Notes: a model not told the origin generated them from the sequence alone. 27,101 nucleotides of DNA from an uncultured Clostridia bacterium (GCA_934463165.1 CAKSJG010000032.1:1-27101), one strand, 5' to 3'; counted from the first letter of the stretch, positions 7,901 to 16,341 are shown. Program-made: numbers and translations.

Positions 7901-9188
7901 CCCAGCTCTCCGTACTGTCTGTTATCATTTCATACAGAGTTGTATCGCCGAGAGCCATGTAACCGTAACCCAAATAATATTCCACTTCACCGGGACGGTG
8001 ATTAAAGTCTGTAACGGAATCAAGTTCAACTTCTATTGTATAAGGAATGCTGCCTGCCTCAAAACGGTTGTTTCTCTTATCATAAGCATAATGGACGGCA
8101 GAAATCATTGTTCTTGCCGGAAGAGGCATCTCAACCGAATTTATAATTCCGGCATTTAAAAACTGATATTTATCAATAACCACCGAGGGTTTCCTTTTAA
8201 CTGTAGCGGCAAGCTCTTCGGTGTTATCTTCAAAATTCAAATACAGATGATTTGTTCGTGATACACCGTCATACCAAGTAAATTCGGCATTGTTAAGTAT
8301 CGGAGCAACCATTAAAACATTTCCGTCTTTTATAAATCCCGTATTATTTTTATTTACGACAGCTCCGCTGAATTTTGAATTATCTGCCGAAACAATTCCG
8401 ATACCGTTTATCTTGATATAATCACTGTTTTCAATTCCGCTGCACAAATCTTTAAAAACATTGTTCATAATTATTCCCGTAGACTGAACAGTCACATCTC
8501 CGAGAGCGGTTATGCGGTATTCAACATCAACATACTTTGCCCCGGCCGATAATGTCAGAATCATTTCACCATGCACGCTGTCGGTTATTTTACCGCTGAT
8601 TTTTACCTTAACGTAAATATTGCTGTCTTTTATGATTTCAAACTTATCCGCTTGCATCTCGTGAATAACATTTTCGGTTTTAACATAAATATTTATATTG
8701 CCGTCTGTTTTTTTGTTTCCGAGGTACGTACAGCTTTTAATTCCGTCATATCCCAAACCGACAGTAAGATTTTCATTTTTGATAACCATGGAATTACTGT
8801 TTTTTATAATCTCCACGGTTTTTTCATAAATTCCGTAACCGTTTACAAGATAATAATTCTTATGTTCATACGGTTTTAAATTCATAATCCACGATACCAA
8901 CAGCCATTTTATACTTCCGTCATCGTATTGCTCCAAAATATACGGAGTATACGGCACATCTGTACCTTTTTCATCGGTTAATTTCAAACTTTCAGCATCT
9001 TTTAACTGTCCTTTGGCAAACGGTACGCCGCGTCTTTCAAAATGGTTGGTTAATGCCGTGCCGTTGCGTTCTTCAACAGATATTTTCACCGAGATATTAT
9101 CGGAGCCGGCTTCGGCCGCCGAAGATATCGGCAGATTAAAACATCCGACAATGAACGCAAGAAGAATTATAAATGCGCATCTTCTCAA
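4977..9188 (-). CDS. Exported multidomain protein with PcRGLX/YetA-like (rhamnogalacturonan lyase-like) region
   Basis: The product is 1403 residues. The N-terminal hydrophobic segment (4-15) ends in IVGC, which could be a lipobox at Cys16, or be followed by signal peptidase I cleavage after ISSA. Residues 30 to 120 show the RIFT-barrel pattern of PcRGLX/YetA proteins (GVPFAKGQLKD, then DVPYTPYILEQYDDGSIKW). A beta-sandwich (120 to 390) and an alpha/alpha-toroid (400 to 760, with YGCLTGLYTAY and EPRYLIQTQAML) follow. The C-terminal third adds beta domains, an Ig-like unit (1050 to 1118) and a lectin-like beta-sandwich around KYKIRFVVRPETSDYDAYV. The start is TTG at 9188 directly after the TAA of the upstream gene, with GGGAGGTGA upstream. 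PcRGLX is an exo-rhamnogalacturonan lyase; the enzymatic class here is inferred from fold pattern only, and the catalytic residues were not verified. It is probably extracellular or surface-bound. Confidence 0.65.
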   Translation of the reverse strand: MRRCAFIILLAFIVGCFNLPISSAAEAGSDNISVKISVEERNGTALTNHFERRGVPFAKGQLKDAESLKLTDEKGTDVPYTPYILEQYDDGSIKWLLVSWIMNLKPYEHKNYYLVNGYGIYEKTVEIIKNSNSMVIKNENLTVGLGYDGIKSCTYLGNKKTDGNINIYVKTENVIHEMQADKFEIIKDSNIYVKVKISGKITDSVHGEMILTLSAGAKYVDVEYRITALGDVTVQSTGIIMNNVFKDLCSGIENSDYIKINGIGIVSADNSKFSGAVVNKNNTGFIKDGNVLMVAPILNNAEFTWYDGVSRTNHLYLNFEDNTEELAATVKRKPSVVIDKYQFLNAGIINSVEMPLPARTMISAVHYAYDKRNNRFEAGSIPYTIEVELDSVTDFNHRPGEVEYYLGYGYMALGDTTLYEMITDSTESWADVVIYKGKYETPYGLNRYFTGGSYGQDRFFISQPYYGCLTGLYTAYVFSGNEYLKDIFKIGADGLCRIMNLMPNSGVPYPRLWLYGTYPEGVGTKDGCEPRYLIQTQAMLRAYRIFGDDKYKTAVNNFLNWALTTQTDDGYWYQLYADDKIPGCMSGQDKPSIKNYIYLYGLRGITDILDEIDDESVHEMVRKCADYLCYENEQYGPGLWHPFGNKDVYEENEDGTRGKSPMSDIMAADILLAAYKDGGSTNERYFKNILSLLDSFVCAQSPEGTSEHKIGQEGYELPKVYAAIGQCLTLLHSGGEFAELIEKNKADVIDMGYENLLVAFSPNAKRYDKSISVDNYSWPDITVKAYTDGINTELYGMNLSGYVSGDFTKNIRINIGDSGVWSNYLNITDNPYNVTLSIDSSEQFSHIKATKLPIYVDETINEVKIKAVEYSENKIVIDVFGSGLVKMHVENGKFNLNSGESYAIQKSKIDGGVRVVITKGGNQTCIGGKLSFQAALSDGYTENDNIQVSYALKNGFLNRFMTGNVLYKDFIAAVENVSGKSIENNSPDAFITNEEASEVLINLICEKYPEFASEKGITRTEFTMIPDVNSNDDAVKYAARALEVIYSGDKLSSDVDLPTESLYNTKVEWTSDKPDILGNDGILKRYNIGDEDTNVILTASVKKGDKVFQKQFDIPIAPVNRDVLNSSTEFKDSCMDIIPQTDEFELEHDVEVEKDNIDVVIGIAYKDNSPSQMADFPIIVRFPQAGIIDAYDGLGYRYENSVAYQKGKKYKIRFVVRPETSDYDAYVTPEGENEVLIAKNCKFRVSAPLSSEYNAIYTVDSWESGGIKVLSNSVRDFAKSQKINNALYGDSEYAFGKYLTNNLKLNSADNDSKISWLSVPNGIIDDNLFIRRKNEFSRCVLFSVRDNDKRIHSFNDLAINLGFVSDECKSDEFLNSDGFAGMLSGLDWIKKACNEKTNSAVKA

Positions 9189-11717
9189 TTAACTCACCTC
9201 CCGCATATGCATAGCGTTATATACAGCCAAAATTGCCTGTGCTCTGGTGACTTTATCGTGCGGAGCAAACATATTTTCCCCTATTCCCTTTACAATGCCC
9301 GATTCCTGCAATGCCTTAACCGCATCCGACGCATAATCCGATATTTCATCATGATCATAAAAATCCTTTGTCGGTTCTTTAACGTAAAGATCAATTTTTT
9401 TATTTAAGACTGTGCGGTAAATCAACACTGCCATATCTTCGCGCGTTATCATATCATCGGGATGAAAATTACCGTTTTCATCGCCTTTTATTATTCCCGA
9501 CAACACCCCTTTATTAACATAAATACTCCACCACTTATCATCGGGCTGCTTTTCATAAGGTATTTCTTCTCCGATTGAAAATGCCGTTACAAGTATTTTT
9601 GCAAATTCTGCACGCGTCAGGACATTGTTTGGTAAAATGCGGTTATCTCCGTATCCCGAAAGTATTCCTTCGGACTGCATATAAAGAATTGCATCTCTTG
9701 CCCATTCGCATTCGTTTATATCTTCAAAGGGTTTAAGCGGAGTTTTATCATCGGAATCCGTGTCGGAAGGTGTGTTATCGGTCTCCGGAGTCGGCTGCGG
9801 TATTACGGAATAATTTCCGCCTCCTCCGCCACTGCCGCCTGAGCTGTGTTTACCGCCCGAGCTGTGATTTTCCTGATTTGTATCATCATATTTTGACAGT
9901 ATATAATTCATTTCTTTGCAAATGCCGTTGATATCATCACTTTTTATTTTCAGAATTTCAACAAGAAATAAATTTTTGTTATCGCGTCGGAGTGCTTCAT
10001 ATTTATCATAATTAAAACCGTTTTCTTTAAGTATGTCTTTATTAACCTCTATAAGGTTTTCAATATTTTCACGGTCACCCTCACCAAACAAAATCTCAAA
10101 ATTCATATATGACAGTTTTATATTTATATCATTCAGAGACTCATACGGCTGACCGTCCGCAATCTTTTTTATAAAATCACTTTGATAATTTTCGTAAGTT
10201 TCTCTGTCAATATCAAAAGCCGAAATATATTTATTTATATTTTTGCTTAAAACATCACTGTCGGAGCTGTTTATAAACGGCAAAACAACATCTTCTATAT
10301 CTTTGCCGATATATACATCGTGCATTTCAATCGGTGTAAGATACTCGCCCTCCGCCGATATCACAATATCCTGAGTGTCTGTTTCTTCATCGATTTTGAA
10401 GTTAACCGTAAATTCGCCGTTTTCATCGGCCGTTATAATTTCTGATTTATCTACGGTGACGCCTTTAATTTTTATGTAAACGTTATCATCAACAACTAAT
10501 TTTAAAGATCCGTTTACCGTAACAACTCCCTTTTTTGCCGTAATATTTTTTATTGCAACGCTGTTATTATCATGTAAAAATATCTCAATGTCTCTGTACA
10601 TATCCGCCGATACAGCGCGGACAACAACCGTACACTGTGTTCCGGGTTTAACAATCAAGCGGTCTGCATCCAATGTCACATCATCACTGTCACAGTCTAA
10701 AATCTGCCATGAATATGTGCTATCACCGCATAATTCGTTAAAATTATCGTACGTTTCCGCTTTCAGAGAAATTATTATATCGGACTCACCGCTCGTGGAA
10801 TATTTTGCATCCATGCAAGAACGAATATCATTCGGTATACGTTCAACCGTTCCGCTGTCTGAACTGTTACAAAACCTACCGTTATCAAGCATGTCAATGC
10901 AGCTTTGAATTTCATTGATATACTCTGCCTGTTCGTCATCACTAAGATCATTTTCGGCAATTTTTTCTATTTCCGAAAGTCTGTTGACAGCCATTGCATA
11001 TTTTGTCGGTGAATACTGATTTATATCTGTTCCGACATAGTAGTTGTCTTCAAGTTCGGTTTTTTTGCTGCTTATAAATTCATCCAAAATCTGATTGTTC
11101 ATTTTAAATATATTTAAATTATCTATGTAACAATAGGTGTACTCCTCGGATGAATTGTTGGCATCTACCTGAAATTGGATGAAACCTATGTCTTCGGCAT
11201 CCTGATTAAAATTTCTGCCGCTGCAAACAAGATTGTTGTTGATATAAAAATCAAATTTCCTGTTTTCAAAGTCAATTACCGTACGCAGCTTCAGCCATAC
11301 ATTTGAACCGTATGATGAAACAGGTATATTTTGCCCGCAAGCTGTTATATTATCGGACGTAATATAGAAAATCAACGGACGTTTGGATTTCGCGGAATCC
11401 CAAGCCTGAATTCTGAACAGTGTGCCGTTATTTGTCTCACGTTTAAAATCCAGATCCATATATGTCTTTCCGGAATTATCGATTGAAACGGTACGCTCTG
11501 CAAGTGCGCTGTTTTTACCGTACCCTTTAAGCTCCAGAACGGAATTGCCGTCATCTTCGTTTTTTATTCCGACGGAAGCTTCTCCCTTTGCCGTTATCTG
11601 ATATTCCGGGGGCATAGAATCAAAATTATCTTTAACAATGTTATTAACAGCGAGAGCTTTACCGGAACATACTATTAAAGTTATAAAAATAATACAAAAC
11701 ACTTTATTTATCTTCAT
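9189..11717 (-). CDS. S-layer-anchored protein: concanavalin-like and Ig-like domains plus three C-terminal SLH repeats
   Basis: The product is 842 residues. A signal peptide (1-23, ending KALA) precedes a LamG/concanavalin-like beta-sandwich (about 27 to 205, ending YCYIDNLNIFK). Then come a helical segment (207 to 280), Ig-like/carboxypeptidase-regulatory-like beta domains (290 to 480), a second helical segment (480 to 610), a Gly/Ser linker (617 to 635) with a Pro/Asp-rich stretch, and three SLH repeats (662 to 842; motifs LTRAEFAKILV, ITREDMAVLIY, VTRAQAILAVY). SLH repeats bind pyruvylated secondary cell wall polymer, so the protein should be displayed at the surface. The start is ATG at 11717, with AAAGGA at 11726-11731 overlapping the upstream stop; a longer frame from 11747 lacks a site. 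No catalytic domain is recognised; polysaccharide binding or scaffolding is inferred. Confidence 0.8.
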   Translation of the reverse strand: MKINKVFCIIFITLIVCSGKALAVNNIVKDNFDSMPPEYQITAKGEASVGIKNEDDGNSVLELKGYGKNSALAERTVSIDNSGKTYMDLDFKRETNNGTLFRIQAWDSAKSKRPLIFYITSDNITACGQNIPVSSYGSNVWLKLRTVIDFENRKFDFYINNNLVCSGRNFNQDAEDIGFIQFQVDANNSSEEYTYCYIDNLNIFKMNNQILDEFISSKKTELEDNYYVGTDINQYSPTKYAMAVNRLSEIEKIAENDLSDDEQAEYINEIQSCIDMLDNGRFCNSSDSGTVERIPNDIRSCMDAKYSTSGESDIIISLKAETYDNFNELCGDSTYSWQILDCDSDDVTLDADRLIVKPGTQCTVVVRAVSADMYRDIEIFLHDNNSVAIKNITAKKGVVTVNGSLKLVVDDNVYIKIKGVTVDKSEIITADENGEFTVNFKIDEETDTQDIVISAEGEYLTPIEMHDVYIGKDIEDVVLPFINSSDSDVLSKNINKYISAFDIDRETYENYQSDFIKKIADGQPYESLNDINIKLSYMNFEILFGEGDRENIENLIEVNKDILKENGFNYDKYEALRRDNKNLFLVEILKIKSDDINGICKEMNYILSKYDDTNQENHSSGGKHSSGGSGGGGGNYSVIPQPTPETDNTPSDTDSDDKTPLKPFEDINECEWARDAILYMQSEGILSGYGDNRILPNNVLTRAEFAKILVTAFSIGEEIPYEKQPDDKWWSIYVNKGVLSGIIKGDENGNFHPDDMITREDMAVLIYRTVLNKKIDLYVKEPTKDFYDHDEISDYASDAVKALQESGIVKGIGENMFAPHDKVTRAQAILAVYNAMHMREVS

Positions 11718-11730
11718 GGCAATTATCCTT

Positions 11731-14370
11731 TCATCTGTATATAACAATATCCGTCACATCGGCTCTTGCAGTCCTCACAAAAACTTCATCACCAATGTTA
11801 AGATAATACAATCCGTTTAAAACCGATACCGTTCCCCGAGCCCGATTATATTCATATACATACATCTTAACTCCGTTTTGACCGATTATCGGACGTGCAA
11901 ACGGATATTTACGAATTTCAGAGCCTGAAAGAGAAAAGAAGCTTTCGGGAATAAACTGTGTTACTTTTCCGTATGCCGTAGTCATTTCGGAGGCATAATC
12001 ATAATCATTAAATGTTACATATTCATCTGCTCCGCTTGATTTACTGTGCAATATATGTATCATATTCACCTTTCCGGAAGAATCGAGCCCGTATTGTACT
12101 ATGTCACCGGGTTCAAGCTCGGAAAAGAGTGTTTTTCCCGTTATATCCTTCCATGCGGTTGATTTTGAATCTTTCAGATCATCAAATTTGGGTTCAAGCT
12201 TGACTGCCTCTCCTCTGCAATATGCATTGTAACCCTTATATTCTTCTCCGTCATCATTAAAGGCCGTAAAATCGCTTTGAATAACCGCAATATGTTTTTC
12301 AAGCACAAATGAACCTGACGGTTTTATATCCATATTATTCACGGTGACAAGCGCAACCGGAACTTCAAATTTATCCGTAGAATCATACAGTTTTATATTC
12401 AGCTCTTTTGCATCCTGACCTAAATAAGAATAATCAGCGACTACAATATCTTCATCGTCCGAAGCATCTTTTTTTGCCACAAACAGCCTTGCATTCTTTT
12501 TGAAGTTATAATTCGGTGCAACCCAGACACTGTAAATACGTCCGTTGCCGCTTTCATAATCTACGGTAAAGCGATCTTCATCATATCCTATATAGTCATT
12601 TTCCTTTGAACAGTCAACCGCTTTTTCAATGTGCGTTAAGGTGTCTCCGTTTGCCTCATACACAACCATCTGTGCCTCGCCGAAGAGCAGCCAAAAGGTA
12701 TCGATATCAATTTTCTTATCTGACACATAGCTGTCGTTCAACATTCCCGTATATCTGACTTTTTGTTTTTCGTCAAAGCAGAGCTCGTGCTTCTTTCCGA
12801 CACTGTCATAAATTTTTGCCATTGCTTTACGGTTTAGTTTTTCATCAATTGCACTCTTCATTAAAAATCCGTAATTTTTGTCGGATACATCCGCATCAAA
12901 AAACACAATCTCATCATTTTTTCCCAAATAAAACTTTCCTTCATTATTAAGCTTTATGCTGTCGGATACATCATCTGAAAATTTATATTCTTTTCCCGAT
13001 ACCGTAACCTTGCTTTCGCTCAGCATTACTCCTTCAATTTTACCCGAAAAACTGTTGTTCGTTATTTCTATTGTAAGCTTAGCATCGTAATCAAATCCGT
13101 TATTTTTTACCGTTGCCAAAACAGCAAGCAATGAATTCTTTTTTATATCACTCAGATCAGCGGTTTTACCGTCGCTGTATTTAACAGTATATTTATCAAA
13201 TTTATTAAGAAAAATTGTCGGATTATTCCCCTCATCCGAAATAATTTCGTTTTCATAATCAACAGTGTTTACCATATAATACAGATAGTCTTCAACGATT
13301 ATTATATCTCTGCCGTGTGAATCCGAACTTAGAATTTTAACAAATCCGCTCTTAGGGCTTAAGGTTTCATTTGTAATATTTACCGTACCCGTACCGTTGA
13401 CATATACCAATGATTGCGGATCCAAATTAATTTTTTTAACCTTTAAATCTTCTCCCTCATATTGTATATACGGAGATGACTTTTCGGATTTTGAATCATT
13501 TTTATCAAATCCTTTTACCTCAATAATATCAGCTGCCCTTATTTTTTTTGCAGAAACATTCCGGCTTTTATTAAAAAAGAAAACAACAGCCTCATAATTA
13601 TCGTATTCTTTTATGTAATAAGTACCGTCAGAACCTATACTGTCATAATCCATACCGCATTCGTTTTTATACAAAACGTTATCAATGCATATACGGTCAT
13701 CTTCCAAATCATTTTTCAGCGGCTCTATGCTGATTCCGCCCACAGCCGTAACCGTTCCGTTTATTTCATAAATATCAAGCGCTTTATTCATAAAATAATC
13801 ATCACTGAAACCAAGCGTTTCATTTTCCGAAAAATCACTTTCGGCGTAATGACTGTTGAGCATATTGAAAATAATTATATTTGCCTGATTACATGTTAAA
13901 AACTCGGAATACTCCAGATTTTTTAACAGATTTAAACTGCGGGCAAGGCGGTTTTTATCAAGATCGTTATCAGCATACTTTTCAAATCCGAGAACTCTCA
14001 AGCAAATCAGCATTGCATCATCAAAGCGGATTGTGTTATCAGGATTAAAAAGTCCGTCAGAGCCGCCTTTGATATAACCAAGCTGCTTTGCCGTCGAAAT
14101 ATAAGGTGCAGAATCACCGTATGTGTCTTCAAACAGTTTTTCGCTCACGTAATTCTCGATACCGCTCGCCTGCACAGTCATAACGACAAAGTCTTTCCGT
14201 GAGATATATCCGTCGGATTCCGCAGCAGAAATCCCTATGGAATTAAGAAAATTTGTCGCTTCGTTCGTATGACCTTCCGTACTCTCCGCTGCAATGACCG
14301 AACCCACATTAGGAAAAGCAAGTGAAGCAATCATAACAAAAACCGCTATTGCCAAAAACAACCTCTTCAT
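11731..14370 (-). CDS. Exported SLH-domain protein with large uncharacterised beta-rich region
   Basis: The product is 879 residues. A signal peptide (1-27, ending SVIA) is followed by SLH-like repeats at about 54 to 175: ISRKDFVVMT, then FNPDNTIRFDDAMLICLRV, then LTCNQANIIIFNML. The remaining 700 residues are rich in predicted beta strands and in Asp, Asn, Lys and Ser, with recurring short modules of the type INGTVTAVGG, FSGKIEGVMLSESKVTVSG and ITGKTLFSELEPGDIVQY that resemble repeated small beta-barrels. No enzyme motif is seen. The start is ATG at 14370, with GAGGGAG upstream at eight-base spacing; a GTG at 14379 is too close to that site. It lies 23 bases after the GH127 gene and 13 bases before the next start, so it is within the operon. 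A surface structural or binding role is inferred. Confidence 0.75.
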   Translation of the reverse strand: MKRLFLAIAVFVMIASLAFPNVGSVIAAESTEGHTNEATNFLNSIGISAAESDGYISRKDFVVMTVQASGIENYVSEKLFEDTYGDSAPYISTAKQLGYIKGGSDGLFNPDNTIRFDDAMLICLRVLGFEKYADNDLDKNRLARSLNLLKNLEYSEFLTCNQANIIIFNMLNSHYAESDFSENETLGFSDDYFMNKALDIYEINGTVTAVGGISIEPLKNDLEDDRICIDNVLYKNECGMDYDSIGSDGTYYIKEYDNYEAVVFFFNKSRNVSAKKIRAADIIEVKGFDKNDSKSEKSSPYIQYEGEDLKVKKINLDPQSLVYVNGTGTVNITNETLSPKSGFVKILSSDSHGRDIIIVEDYLYYMVNTVDYENEIISDEGNNPTIFLNKFDKYTVKYSDGKTADLSDIKKNSLLAVLATVKNNGFDYDAKLTIEITNNSFSGKIEGVMLSESKVTVSGKEYKFSDDVSDSIKLNNEGKFYLGKNDEIVFFDADVSDKNYGFLMKSAIDEKLNRKAMAKIYDSVGKKHELCFDEKQKVRYTGMLNDSYVSDKKIDIDTFWLLFGEAQMVVYEANGDTLTHIEKAVDCSKENDYIGYDEDRFTVDYESGNGRIYSVWVAPNYNFKKNARLFVAKKDASDDEDIVVADYSYLGQDAKELNIKLYDSTDKFEVPVALVTVNNMDIKPSGSFVLEKHIAVIQSDFTAFNDDGEEYKGYNAYCRGEAVKLEPKFDDLKDSKSTAWKDITGKTLFSELEPGDIVQYGLDSSGKVNMIHILHSKSSGADEYVTFNDYDYASEMTTAYGKVTQFIPESFFSLSGSEIRKYPFARPIIGQNGVKMYVYEYNRARGTVSVLNGLYYLNIGDEVFVRTARADVTDIVIYR

Positions 14371-14393
14371 TTTTACCACTCCCTCTTTTATAT

Positions 14394-16220
14394 TTAGTTT
14401 GAAATAAAAGGTATATCAGCTATTCTTAAATCCGTGCAGCCGTAAGGAATCAATTTTACCTTTTCGGGTTTTAATCCGTTATCAGCTTCACCGAAATGTT
14501 CGGCGCAATGTCCGTTCTCCGTTTGCCAATCAACACTGCACATATTTGCCATTATCTGAACGGGGGGATTTTCCTTACCGAAAGGCTCTTTATAATTATT
14601 TTTGATTATTTCAAAATCCTTGTTCAACAGTCCGTAATTCCACTTAGACTTCGGCGTTATGTAATAATCACAGTACGGAAATTTGCGTTCTACGCCGTCT
14701 TTAACATACTCATGTTTTTCCCAATGAGAATCAATATCCACAGCATACAAAAGCGGACCGCGCCATACATTGACAAAGGAATTTTGTTTTTCGGCTACAT
14801 TGACCTCAAATTTAAATTCAGCACAAACTTCTTCATATCCGATCCATGTTTTTTTGATTTTGTAAAATTCACCGCTTTTAACGCTTATTCCGTCTATCAC
14901 AGCATCGCAAACACAATCGGGAATACGTATTTCAAGCGCAAACTCCACAGGCTCGGAGGTTATGATTTTATATGTAAGCTTTTCTCTGAAAGGATACTCC
15001 GTATCAAGAATAATACGCACATCCGAATTGTTGACCTTTACATTCACATCAGCCGGAAGAAGCGAGCAAGACGCTATACCGTCTTTGGTTTGCATAAAAG
15101 ACGTGTTGAAAAGCTTTGGCCACCCCTGACCGAAATTAGCGGTGCAGCATCCGAAATTCGGTTCCAATCCGAAAATATGTGCGTCGTTTGTATTTGTTCT
15201 GAAATGCTGATTTTTCATAGGCACGCATTCAACCTGATTTGTCATCTGATCATACTGATGAGACCACATATCCGTGCTTACGGTTGCCGGAAGTGCATTA
15301 AATGCCAATTTTTCCAAGCTGTCAAGCCACTTAACATTGCCCGTTACGGCAAACAGTAACTCATATGAAAACATCGCCTCAACCACACCGCACAGCTCCG
15401 TGCCCCTAATCGGTGAATCACCCGACAGACATTCGTCACCGGTAAAATGTTCCGTTGCCATCCAATGATTTTTTCTGAGATAGCCCAAAGTATCTTCCGC
15501 AATTTTTTCGGGGTCAACATCGTCAAACAATGATACCAACGCGTCACTTTTAAGCATCATTGCAATGTTTACAACATGAGAGATCAGATCCCATCCTTCT
15601 CTGCCCGGCTCCATAAATTTCGTATGTATTGCACGGCTCCAGTCAAATCCCTGAACTCTTAATTTTTCAAAAAGGGAAATGAGCCACTCTTCATGAGTTT
15701 TTTCATAAAGCCAAAATATACCTATCAGACCCTCAAACCACCTTGCTGCGCCCCAGTTTCTTAGTGTAAAGGCATCTGTATGTTTATCCAAACTTTTAAA
15801 GCATTTTGTAAGGACATCGACAATACGGTCATCACCCTCAAAATCCGCATACATTGCAAGCACCTTTGAAATAAGCAGTGCTGCCCAGACATCGTAATTT
15901 TCACGTTCTTCGTTTGAACAGGGGCATATCCAGCCATCCTCATTTTGTGAGGATATAATAGCATCAATATATTTTTTTGCGCGTGTGATTAAATCTTTAT
16001 CATCAAGAAAATAAGCCATGGGAATAAACCCGTCAAGCCAATACGGCACTCTCTCCCAGCCTTCGCGGTTTCCGCCGATCCATGCGCTGTCTCTGACGTC
16101 CGGCCATATTTTATCAAGATTGCCGCACAGGCCCGCCGCCTGAATTTCAAGCTGCCGTTTTATCCAGCCTGTAGGTTTTAATTCTTTGCTTGTTAAAAAA
16201 TTATATTTGTATTCTTTCAT
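14394..16220 (-). CDS. GH127/DUF1680-family glycosidase (beta-L-arabinofuranosidase-like), cytoplasmic
   Basis: The product is 608 residues with no signal peptide. It has an alpha/alpha-barrel N-terminal domain (about 1 to 380; YWLDGFIPMAYFL, NEDGWICPCSNEE) and beta-rich C-terminal domains. Family landmarks are present: GTELCGVVE gives Glu275 and Cys277, and NFGCCTANFGQGWPK gives Cys358 and Cys359, matching the zinc site and cysteine nucleophile described for Bifidobacterium HypBA1. Glu263 in GDECLSG is the likely acid/base, with a shorter spacing to Glu275 than in HypBA1. Related DUF1680 enzymes cleave beta-L-arabinofuranosides or rarer pectin sugars, so exact specificity is open. It is the first gene of the operon, opposite an AraC regulator. 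The start ATG at 16220 has AGAAGGA at 16229-16235. Its cytoplasmic location implies action on imported oligosaccharides. Confidence 0.85.
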   Translation of the reverse strand: MKEYKYNFLTSKELKPTGWIKRQLEIQAAGLCGNLDKIWPDVRDSAWIGGNREGWERVPYWLDGFIPMAYFLDDKDLITRAKKYIDAIISSQNEDGWICPCSNEERENYDVWAALLISKVLAMYADFEGDDRIVDVLTKCFKSLDKHTDAFTLRNWGAARWFEGLIGIFWLYEKTHEEWLISLFEKLRVQGFDWSRAIHTKFMEPGREGWDLISHVVNIAMMLKSDALVSLFDDVDPEKIAEDTLGYLRKNHWMATEHFTGDECLSGDSPIRGTELCGVVEAMFSYELLFAVTGNVKWLDSLEKLAFNALPATVSTDMWSHQYDQMTNQVECVPMKNQHFRTNTNDAHIFGLEPNFGCCTANFGQGWPKLFNTSFMQTKDGIASCSLLPADVNVKVNNSDVRIILDTEYPFREKLTYKIITSEPVEFALEIRIPDCVCDAVIDGISVKSGEFYKIKKTWIGYEEVCAEFKFEVNVAEKQNSFVNVWRGPLLYAVDIDSHWEKHEYVKDGVERKFPYCDYYITPKSKWNYGLLNKDFEIIKNNYKEPFGKENPPVQIMANMCSVDWQTENGHCAEHFGEADNGLKPEKVKLIPYGCTDLRIADIPFISN

Positions 16221-16266
16221 CTCAACAATCCTTCTGTAACAATATAATATATCAATTATTGACTTT

Positions 16267-16295
16267 ATTATAATATATTACCATATTGATTACAA
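16267..16295 (-). promoter_or_regulatory. Sigma-A promoter of the GH127/SLH operon
   Basis: Read on the minus strand, TTGTAA (16295-16290) and a perfect TATAAT (16272-16267) are separated by 17 bases. Transcription would begin near 16260, about 40 bases before the GH127 ATG. The imperfect -35 box suits an activated promoter. Confidence 0.65.
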
Positions 16296-16307
16296 GGTAT
16301 ATTAAAA

Positions 16308-16341
16308 CGGTCAAAAGTGTAACTTTGTTCACTTTTGACCG
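16308..16341. promoter_or_regulatory. Perfect 12-bp inverted repeat, candidate activator site
   Basis: CGGTCAAAAGTG (16308-16319) is repeated in exact inverted form as CACTTTTGACCG (16330-16341) around a ten-base spacer. No T-run follows on either strand. Its centre is about 64 bases upstream of the predicted GH127 operon start, a classic place for an activator that contacts polymerase. The divergent AraC-type protein is the obvious candidate to bind it, although AraC sites are more often direct repeats. Confidence 0.6.

Noticed and set aside
14496..15359. 287-codon plus-strand frame opposite the GH127 gene
   Set aside because: It lies wholly within a well-supported gene, has no ribosome binding site, and shows no domain pattern.
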